A stretch of DNA of 64,000 nucleotides from assembly GCA_900318865.1 (NCBI GenBank), contig ONMF01000012.1, positions 1-64,000 on the forward strand, given 5' to 3'. The position numbers were made by a program, and so were the translations under genes. Positions 58,290 through 64,000 of the stretch are shown here, piece by piece. This DNA comes from an uncultured Prevotellaceae bacterium (GTDB lineage Bacteria; Bacteroidota; Bacteroidia; Bacteroidales; Muribaculaceae). The notes under the pieces are model-generated. The model saw only the letters and a program-made list of their open reading frames with translations, had not been told where the DNA came from and made no database searches. How positions within the stretch are numbered: position 1 is the stretch's first letter; every line of letters begins with the position of its first letter.

Positions 58290-59749
58290 TCCACCACCGG
58301 TGTAAAGGTGCGGTCATGCCCCGACTGCTCTCGGTGCGTGAGCTCGACGCGTACGTTGAACTTTTTGTAAATGTGTTCGGCCATATGCTGAGCGGCGTAG
58401 ACCGAGCGGTGCTGACCCCCTGTGCAGCCGAAGCATACCATCAGGTCGGTGAAATTACGCTTCACATATCGCTCCACGCTTTCATCGACTAAGGCATAGA
58501 CATGCTCGAGCCACTGGTCGATGGTACTTTCCTTTTGCAAAAATCTGATCACGTTTTCGTCAAGGCCGGTGAATGACTTATACTTGTCGTATTTACCCGG
58601 ATTGTTCAGCGCGCGGCAATCGAAGACGAAGCCTCCACCGTTTCCCGATGGGTCGTGCGGGATGCCTTTTTTGTAAGCAAAGCTCATGACCCTCACGGTG
58701 AGTTTCTTCTCGTCGCTTGTGAAGTCTTTGAGATTGACCAGCTCGTCGATAACACGGCTCAGATAAGGGTAGTGTTTAAACGAGGTGTCGGCCACCAGCT
58801 TGCGCAGGTTGGCGATAGCCGGTACGATGCTGTTTTTCATGAAGTCGGGCTTTTTCTCAAAATAGCCCCTGAAACCATAGGCACCCAAAACTTGCAGCGT
58901 TCTGAACAGGACAAAGAGGCGCAAATTGTCGTGAAACCGTGCCTCATCGAGCTGTGGGACGTAATTTTTCAGCCGTTCAAGATAGGCTTGCACAAGTTCT
59001 TTCTTCAAATCGTCGGGATATTTAGCCCTTGACTGCCACACGAATGAAGCCACATCGTAGTAGTAAGGGCCTTTGCGCCCCCCCTGGAAATCAATGTAGG
59101 CCAGCCGGCACTGGGCGGGATGGTCGGCGTCGCCCACGAGCATGACGTTGCGCGACTGAAAATCGCGGTACATGAACGTGTCGCTGGGCACGGCCAGCAA
59201 GTCGTGTGTAAGAGTCTCAAAGTCATTTTCCAGCAAATCTTCGTTAAAGATGATGCCGGTGGCTTTCAGAAAACAATATTTGAAATAGTTCAGGTCCCAC
59301 TTGATGGAGCGCTCGTCGAAGCACTTGGCCGGGTAGCACATGTTGTAGTCGAACCCCTTGGTGCCGCGGAACTGTATGTCGCATAAGTCGCTCATGGAGC
59401 GCTTGAGCAAGTCTTTTTCATCGCTGGTAAAGGCATGGGTGATGCTGCTGCGCCTGATTTTATTCCAAAGAATGTTTTCGGGCTTGCGGCCCAGGTCTTC
59501 CTGAATGTAGGCCATGTGGTCGTCGCTCACACCGAACACTTCGGGGACCGACAAGCCTTGTGCCTTGAAGTGCCGGGCGATATAGACAAACGCGTCGTTC
59601 TCCTCACGTGATTCGCCGATGACACCCACTATCGATTGCTCGCCGCTGAGCCGGTAGTAACTGCGGTTTGAGCCGGCTTTGTCCATCAGTTTGATTTCGG
59701 TGGGCTCGCTGCCCACATATTGTTTGTAAAGTTTTGTCAGTCGTTCCAT
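58286..59749 (-). CDS. AmgK-like sugar kinase fused to RapZ C-terminal domain
   Basis: A 487-residue fusion. Residues about 1-330 are an aminoglycoside-phosphotransferase-type kinase like AmgK (SNRSYYRLSGEQSIVGVIGE; catalytic FMYRDFQSRNVMLVGD; metal-binding AYIDFQGGRKGPYYYDVASF). Residues 350-487 are the RapZ C-terminal domain (VRVMSFAYKKGIP; FDCRALNNPG; MVCFGCTGGQHRSVYAAQHM; VELTHREQ). AmgK phosphorylates MurNAc and GlcNAc at C1; RapZ in E. coli binds glucosamine-6-phosphate through this C-terminal domain to control GlmS. The RapZ ATPase half is missing. The fusion probably makes amino-sugar recycling sense its own products. Confidence 0.88.
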   Translation of the reverse strand: MERLTKLYKQYVGSEPTEIKLMDKAGSNRSYYRLSGEQSIVGVIGESREENDAFVYIARHFKAQGLSVPEVFGVSDDHMAYIQEDLGRKPENILWNKIRRSSITHAFTSDEKDLLKRSMSDLCDIQFRGTKGFDYNMCYPAKCFDERSIKWDLNYFKYCFLKATGIIFNEDLLENDFETLTHDLLAVPSDTFMYRDFQSRNVMLVGDADHPAQCRLAYIDFQGGRKGPYYYDVASFVWQSRAKYPDDLKKELVQAYLERLKNYVPQLDEARFHDNLRLFVLFRTLQVLGAYGFRGYFEKKPDFMKNSIVPAIANLRKLVADTSFKHYPYLSRVIDELVNLKDFTSDEKKLTVRVMSFAYKKGIPHDPSGNGGGFVFDCRALNNPGKYDKYKSFTGLDENVIRFLQKESTIDQWLEHVYALVDESVERYVKRNFTDLMVCFGCTGGQHRSVYAAQHMAEHIYKKFNVRVELTHREQSGHDRTFTPVVE

Positions 59750-59760
59750 TATGACAATGT

Positions 59761-61341
59761 TTAGAATTCGGAAGTGAAGTGGAATGTGATGTCGGGAAAA
59801 TCTTGCTGGGCCATTTGCAGCACATAGCTCGAGTCGGCCAGAAACACGTCGCGCCCCTCGCGGTCAAGAGCCATGAACTGGTGCTTGCGTCGCTTGAAGG
59901 CCTCCAGCGTGTCGTCATTGTCGCTCTCAATCCAGCATGCTTTGTACAGGTGGATGGGTTCCCAGCGGCATTGCGCGCCGTACTCATGCAGCAGTCGGTA
60001 CTGAATCACCTCGAACTGCAGCTGCCCCACGGTGCCGATGATTTTTCGATTGTTGAACTGGTTGACAAACAACTGCGCCACGCCCTCGTCCATGAGCTGC
60101 TCCACTCCCTTGTTGAGCTGCTTGGTCTTCATGGGGTCGGTGTTCTCGATGTATTTGAACATCTCGGGCGAGAAGCTGGGCAGGCCCTTGAAGTGCAGTT
60201 CTTCACCCTCGGTGAGCGTGTCGCCGATTTTGAAAATGCCGTTGTCGGGAAGGCCTACGATGTCGCCCGGGAATACTTCGTCGATGATTTCCTTACGCTG
60301 GGCCATGAACGCCGTCGGTGCCGAGAAACGGTAACTCTTGCCGCTACGCACATGCTTATAATTCTCATTGCGGTGAAAGACGCCCGAGCACACTTTCACG
60401 AATGCGATGCAGCTGCGGTGATTGGGATCCATGTTGGCGTGAATCTTGAAAACGAAACCTGTGAACTTTTCTTCACCGGGTTCCACGATTCGTTCCACGG
60501 CTTGCACCGGTTTGGGCGATGGCGCAATGCGTACAAAGCAGTCGAGCAGTTCTTTCACCCCAAAGGTGTTGAGCGCCGACCCGAAGAAGACCGGAGCCAC
60601 GCGCGCATCGAGGTAATCGAGTGTGTTGAACTCCGGGTAAACACCATCAATCAGCTCAATGTCGTCGCGCAGTTTCTGCGCGTCGTCGGCGCCGACGGCC
60701 GCATCGATGGCCGGGTCGTTGATGTCCTTGATTTCCACGCGCTCGGTGACGTGTTGTTTGTCGGGCTTGAAAAGATTCAGGTCGCGTTCATAAATATTGT
60801 AAACGCCTTTGAAGTGGGCACCCATGTTGATGGGCCACGATAGCGGCCTCACGCTGATTTTTAGCTCTTGCTCCAGCTCGTCGAGTATGTCGAATGGGTC
60901 GCGTCCCTCGCGGTCGAGCTTGTTGACGAAGATGATGACAGGTGTGTTGCGCATGCGGCACACCTCCATGAGTTTGCGCGTCTGTGTTTCCACGCCCTTT
61001 GCCACGTCGACCACGATAATCACACTGTCCACCGCGGTGAGCGTGCGGTAAGTGTCCTCGGCAAAGTCCTGATGGCCAGGGGTGTCGAGGATGTTGATTT
61101 TATAGTCGCCGTAGTTGAATCCCATGACCGATGTGGCCACTGATATGCCGCGTTGCTTCTCGATTTCCATCCAGTCGCTGGTGGCGGTCTTTTTGATTTT
61201 ATTCGATTTCACGGCTCCTGCCACATGAATGGCGCCACCGAAGAGCAGCAGCTTCTCGGTGAGTGTGGTCTTGCCGGCATCGGGGTGCGAGATGATGGCG
61301 AATGTGCGTCGTTTTTGTATTTCTTGAGTAAGACTTGCCAT
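59761..61341 (-). CDS. prfC: Peptide chain release factor 3
   Basis: A 526-residue translational GTPase: G1 [17 protein letters not shown]3 [15 protein letters not shown]4 [11 protein letters not shown], then domains II and III ([39 protein letters not shown]). RF3 removes RF1/RF2 from the ribosome after termination. It lies between rfbD-like and amgK-like genes with gaps of 11-12 bases; the operon is functionally mixed. Confidence 0.96.
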   Translation of the reverse strand: MASLTQEIQKRRTFAIISHPDAGKTTLTEKLLLFGGAIHVAGAVKSNKIKKTATSDWMEIEKQRGISVATSVMGFNYGDYKINILDTPGHQDFAEDTYRTLTAVDSVIIVVDVAKGVETQTRKLMEVCRMRNTPVIIFVNKLDREGRDPFDILDELEQELKISVRPLSWPINMGAHFKGVYNIYERDLNLFKPDKQHVTERVEIKDINDPAIDAAVGADDAQKLRDDIELIDGVYPEFNTLDYLDARVAPVFFGSALNTFGVKELLDCFVRIAPSPKPVQAVERIVEPGEEKFTGFVFKIHANMDPNHRSCIAFVKVCSGVFHRNENYKHVRSGKSYRFSAPTAFMAQRKEIIDEVFPGDIVGLPDNGIFKIGDTLTEGEELHFKGLPSFSPEMFKYIENTDPMKTKQLNKGVEQLMDEGVAQLFVNQFNNRKIIGTVGQLQFEVIQYRLLHEYGAQCRWEPIHLYKACWIESDNDDTLEAFKRRKHQFMALDREGRDVFLADSSYVLQMAQQDFPDITFHFTSEF

Positions 61342-61353
61342 GTGTGAAAATGA

Positions 61354-62232
61354 TTATTGATTCATGAGCCTGCCGATGCAGTGCCGCAGGCTGTCCTCCC
61401 AATATGGGATGGTGATGTGGAATGTGGATTTGATTTTCGTCTTGTCGAGCACGCTGAAATGCGGGCGCTGTGCAGGGGTGGGGTAGTCGGCTGTGAGGCA
61501 TGGCTCCACGTGGCATCCGTTGATGGATGCCAGCCGGTGGATGGCTTTGGTGAAGTCGTACCACGAGATGGCGCCTTCATCGGTGAAGTGGTAGATACCC
61601 GGTTGCCAATGTTCGGATTGGATGATGGCAGCGATGGCTCGGGCCAAATCAAGAGCATAGGTGGGTGTGCCCACCTGGTCCACTACCACGCGCAGGGCAT
61701 CGCGCTCGGCACCCAGTCGGAGCATGGTTTTGACAAAGTTCTTTCCATGAGGTGAATAGAGCCATGCCGTGCGGATGATGATGCTGTGATTGGGTGCTGT
61801 TTTGATAATGGCTTGCTCACCGAGGGCTTTAGTCGCTCCATAGACCGACTGTGGGCACACCGTATCATCCTCGCGATAGGGGCGGCAGCCCTTGCCGTCG
61901 AACACATAGTCGGTGCTGATGTGTATCAGGTGCGCATCGTGTGCTTGCGAAGCTTCGGCCAGCAGTCGAGGTGCCTCGGCATTGAGCAGGTGGCAACGGT
62001 CGGCATCGGATTCGGCGGCATCGACGGCAGTGTAGGCAGCACAGTTGATGATGCAGTCGATGTCGTGCTCGGTGATGAAGCGGTCGATGGCTTGGGCGCA
62101 AGTGATGTCGAGTTCGGCCACATCGGTGGGCCACACCTGCAGGTGCGGCATCTCGCCCAGCACCGTGCACACCTCGCGCCCTAACTGCCCATTGGCGCCG
62201 GTGACAAGTATTTGATTGATGGTTGAGTTCAT
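61354..62232 (-). CDS. rfbD: dTDP-4-dehydrorhamnose reductase
   Basis: A 292-residue short-chain dehydrogenase: NAD(P)H motif VTGANGQLGREV, INCAAYTAVDAAESD, STDYVFDG and the YGATKALGEQ catalytic Tyr-Lys pair. It makes dTDP-L-rhamnose in the last step; the other rfb genes are not in the window. Two bases after the DUF4924 stop. Confidence 0.93.
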   Translation of the reverse strand: MNSTINQILVTGANGQLGREVCTVLGEMPHLQVWPTDVAELDITCAQAIDRFITEHDIDCIINCAAYTAVDAAESDADRCHLLNAEAPRLLAEASQAHDAHLIHISTDYVFDGKGCRPYREDDTVCPQSVYGATKALGEQAIIKTAPNHSIIIRTAWLYSPHGKNFVKTMLRLGAERDALRVVVDQVGTPTYALDLARAIAAIIQSEHWQPGIYHFTDEGAISWYDFTKAIHRLASINGCHVEPCLTADYPTPAQRPHFSVLDKTKIKSTFHITIPYWEDSLRHCIGRLMNQ

Positions 62233-62234
62233 AA

Positions 62235-62795
62235 TTAAAAATCGTGGTCGTTGTCAAAAATGGGCGATTGCTCGTCTTTCTTGAAAAATGCGGCGAGCAT
62301 GCCGATGAAGCGCGATATCTGTGCAATGGCCACCCCCGTGCCTTGACTGATTTCCTTGCCCTGCAATTTGAGCAGCAGCACACCGTAGAGGGCGTTGAAG
62401 CATGTTTCCAGCTCGCCTGTCTTCTCGGCCTCTGGCATTTTTGCCCTTAGCTCGACGATAAAAGGCAATGTGCGATAATACTCGGCTCCGTATTCGGGAA
62501 ACTTATCGCTTTTGAGCAGCTGCTGATGCAGGTCGGTGAGACGGATGAGCACATTTTTGCAGATTTGCATGTGTCCGTGGTCGCGAATGTTCTCCAACTC
62601 CATCATCTTGATGAGTCCCTCGTACCACTCGCGCATGTCGTGCCGTTGCTGCTCATCGGCATCGAAACGCTGAATGATGTTTCGGTCAATCACGTCGATG
62701 TCGAAGTGCGCCGCGCGAATCATGTCCTCCACTTGCCACAAGTAGAGCAAATATTCGGCGATGTTCTCTTTGCGTTTTTGCTGTGCAATAATCAT
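62235..62795 (-). CDS. DUF4924 family protein
   Basis: A 186-residue all-helical cytoplasmic protein (MIIAQQKRKENIAEYLLYLW; VEDMIRAAHFDIDVIDRNII; DMREWYEGLIKMMELENIRD; GHMQICKNVLIRLTDLHQQL). DUF4924 is a Bacteroidetes family of unknown function, usually beside rfbD and prfC, from memory. Acidic C-terminal tail (IFDNDHDF). Confidence 0.8.
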   Translation of the reverse strand: MIIAQQKRKENIAEYLLYLWQVEDMIRAAHFDIDVIDRNIIQRFDADEQQRHDMREWYEGLIKMMELENIRDHGHMQICKNVLIRLTDLHQQLLKSDKFPEYGAEYYRTLPFIVELRAKMPEAEKTGELETCFNALYGVLLLKLQGKEISQGTGVAIAQISRFIGMLAAFFKKDEQSPIFDNDHDF

Positions 62796-62812
62796 GATGT
62801 CCCTTGGGTGGT

Positions 62813-63514
62813 TTATCCAAACTTGCTGATGTTTCGCAGCATGGTCTCGTTCACAATTTTGATGCGGCGCCCGTCCACGGTGAGGATGCGCTCCTGGACA
62901 AATGATGACAGCGTGCGGATGGCGTTGGACGTGGTCATGTTCGAGAGGTTGGCGATGTCCTCGCGCGCCATGTAGATTTTCAGCGTCTCGCCGTCGTCCT
63001 CGTAGCCATAGTTGTCACGCAGCAAAATCAGCGCCTCAGCCAGGCGGCCGCGGATGTGCTTCTGGGTGAGAGTCACCATCTTGGTGTCGCTGCTTCCCAG
63101 GTGCTTCGACAGCTCATGGATGAAGAACCATGCCAACTGACGGTTGTCGTCAATGAGCTGCTTCACCAGTTGCATGGGCAGCGTGCCGAGGGTGGCCGGC
63201 TCGAACGCGGCGGCCGTCGACACATAAGGCTCTTCGGCAAAGAACGCGCGGTAGCCGAAGTACTGGATGGGGCGGTAAAGTCGTAGAATCTGCTGGCGCC
63301 CCCCGATTCCGTCCTTGAACAGCTTCACCTTTCCCTTGAGCAGGCACCACAGAAACTGGGGCTCATCCTTCTCGGCGTAGATGATTTGATTCTTCTTGAA
63401 ATTGTGAATCACAAAGTTGTCGGCAATCAGGTGCTTCTCCTCGGCATTGAGAATGGTCCAGATAGCCGCCAGGTCTTCGCTGATGATTCTTTCAAGCGTA
63501 CTTTTCTTAATCAT
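62813..63514 (-). CDS. Crp/Fnr-family transcriptional regulator
   Basis: A 233-residue regulator: a cyclic-nucleotide-binding-like domain (FVIHNFKKNQIIYAEKDEPQ; FLWCLLKGKVKLFKDGIGG; QILRLYRPIQYFGYRAFFAE) and a winged helix-turn-helix (IKIYMAREDIANLSNMTTSN, AIRTLSSFVQERILTVDGRR). No Cys cluster, so not an FNR oxygen sensor; the effector is unknown. First gene of the six-gene operon. Confidence 0.9.
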   Translation of the reverse strand: MIKKSTLERIISEDLAAIWTILNAEEKHLIADNFVIHNFKKNQIIYAEKDEPQFLWCLLKGKVKLFKDGIGGRQQILRLYRPIQYFGYRAFFAEEPYVSTAAAFEPATLGTLPMQLVKQLIDDNRQLAWFFIHELSKHLGSSDTKMVTLTQKHIRGRLAEALILLRDNYGYEDDGETLKIYMAREDIANLSNMTTSNAIRTLSSFVQERILTVDGRRIKIVNETMLRNISKFG

Positions 63515-63540
63515 GTCGTTGCTGGTAACATTATAAAATG

Positions 63541-63548
63541 CAAAATTA
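63541..63548 (-). promoter_or_regulatory. -7 box of the Crp-led operon
   Basis: CAAAATTA reads TAATTTTG on the minus strand, 26 bases before the ATG. No good -33 element is present at the right distance. Confidence 0.55.
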
Positions 63549-63634
63549 CATAATTAATGGGTAATTAGCAACCTTGGGCATGAAAAAGGGGATGTGTCAT
63601 AAATAAAAAACAACTGTTTTTTGAATAAAATGCT

Positions 63635-63676
63635 CACGCTCGCAAGGCTTTGAGCAAGCTCAGCTTTGACTCGCAA
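63635..63676. repeat. Decayed copy of the palindromic promoter module
   Basis: CTCACGCTCG (63635-63644) is identical to 615-624 of the araC module. Then come TGAGC-AA-GCTCA (63652-63663), again five-base arms around AA with other bases, and CTCGC. The TTTTCGCTC and the -7 box at nine bases are missing, so the copy seems inactive as a promoter. Confidence 0.5.
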
Positions 63677-63713
63677 AATCGCATTTTTCAGTAGTTAATA
63701 TATATTTTCAACG

Positions 63714-63728
63714 CCACTAAGTTAGTGG
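63714..63728. repeat. Perfect 15-base palindrome CCACTAA-G-TTAGTGG
   Basis: Same CTAA-G-TTAG core as the palindrome at 183-203 but with other flanking bases. It lies beyond the end of the outer-membrane protein gene. No U-run. The surrounding 63677-63793 holds no gene. Confidence 0.45.
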
Positions 63729-63793
63729 TTATTTTAAGATTATACAAGTTCTTCACAGTTTTCTATCAAAAATCTTATATGCACCACCACAAT

Positions 63794-64000
63794 CTAAAAT
63801 TCAAATCCTGCGCGCAGATGCAGCAATACGGCTTTGTTGTCCACATTTCGAACAATGAACCTATTGTTGGCAATTCCCATGGCAACGTTGAGAGCCATTC
63901 TCTTGCTCGACCTAAGCCCAAAGCGACAGCCCAACGATAAGTTATAGTAAAAACCACGGCCGTTATCGAGTGCGCCACCCAAGCGCAAATCAAAGAACGG
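63794..64000 (-). CDS. Outer-membrane beta-barrel protein (C-terminal part)
   Basis: The frame enters from the right edge and ends at a TAG; 68 residues are in the window. Alternating pattern and aromatic ends (FFDLRLGGALDNGRGFYYNL; LNVAMGIANNRF; AVLLHLRAGFEF) with a C-terminal Phe mark the last strands of an outer-membrane barrel. Family and full length unknown. Confidence 0.65.
   Translation of the reverse strand, partial: PFFDLRLGGALDNGRGFYYNLSLGCRFGLRSSKRMALNVAMGIANNRFIVRNVDNKAVLLHLRAGFEF

Noticed and set aside
59779..60843. A 354-codon plus-strand frame opposite prfC
   Set aside because: Antisense to a well-conserved GTPase; no promoter or plausible product.
1..64000. Insertion sequence, prophage or integrative element
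   Set aside because: No transposase, integrase, relaxase or phage structural gene, and no flanking direct repeats were seen.

Overview
The window reads as a moderately GC-rich chromosomal segment of a Bacteroidales bacterium (gut Bacteroidetes, perhaps Muribaculaceae or Prevotellaceae; the family is a guess). The evidence is the recurrent TAnnTTTG -7 promoter box with a TTTG-like -33 element about 19-21 bases upstream, weak Shine-Dalgarno sites, many SPII lipoproteins, and families typical of this order: DUF4836, DUF3667, DUF4924, BspA-type leucine-rich repeats, OprO/P porin, class III fructose-bisphosphatase, acyl-ACP thioesterase and LuxR-tailed membrane regulators. I see no rRNA, tRNA, CRISPR array, transposase or prophage, so this is mostly core and regional genome rather than a mobile island.

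Layout. 1-620: gene-free and rich in short palindromes. 620-4415: an AraC regulator broken by an amber codon, convergent with an alcohol dehydrogenase / aldo-keto reductase / exported flavodoxin operon. 4.7-9.6 kb: a small outer-membrane barrel, an operon of AlkZ-related protein, sugar isomerase-like protein, TPR protein and a frameshifted membrane protein, then a tandem SH3 protein and a lipoprotein. 9.7-11.5 kb: flavin reductase plus two exported flavodoxin-fold proteins. 11.6-19 kb: DUF3667, GNAT, miaA / dipeptidyl peptidase IV / bcp, a BspA-like protein and an SH3 protein. 19.1-22.8 kb: etfB-etfA-acyl-CoA dehydrogenase operon. 22.9-30.1 kb: acyl-ACP thioesterase, Na/Ca exchanger, a short terminated leader RNA, surface proteins and a LysE exporter. 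30.2-39.6 kb: nine co-oriented genes that look like a phosphate / polyphosphate locus. 40-45 kb: two paralogous SGNH esterases, an AlbA_2 protein, a C1 peptidase and an OmpA lipoprotein. 45.2-49.8 kb: AraC regulator with class III FBPase, and a DEFD-box RNA helicase behind a reiterated promoter. 49.8-57.5 kb: DUF4836 lipoprotein, the agmatine-to-putrescine pair aguA-aguB, a heptad/11-mer-like lipoprotein, a class A acid phosphatase, a B3/B4 protein and a TsaC/Sua5 enzyme. 57.5-63.5 kb: a six-gene operon (Crp-like regulator, DUF4924, dTDP-4-dehydrorhamnose reductase, prfC, AmgK-RapZ fusion, MurU-like nucleotidyltransferase). The window ends inside an outer-membrane barrel gene.

Most interesting points. 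(1) 37362-39595: a DUF47/PhoU-like gene followed by a protein that joins a multi-pass, PiT-transporter-like membrane domain to a coiled coil and a LuxR-type DNA-binding domain, with a perfect inverted repeat on its own promoter and a phosphate-selective porin, two triphosphate-tunnel (CYTH) proteins and a DASS transporter downstream: a candidate membrane transceptor controlling phosphate handling. (2) A repeated promoter-proximal palindrome with base-paired arms that vary in a compensatory way (620-671, 48400-48455, decayed copy 63635-63676), sitting exactly 9 bases before a -7 box that lies only 4-5 bases from the ATG, which predicts nearly leaderless mRNAs. (3) An AmgK-RapZ fusion translationally coupled to a MurU-like gene, tying amino-sugar recycling to a GlcN6P-sensing fold. 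(4) Two genes broken by single-base changes (amber codon at 868-870; lost G/C in the run at 5336-5340).
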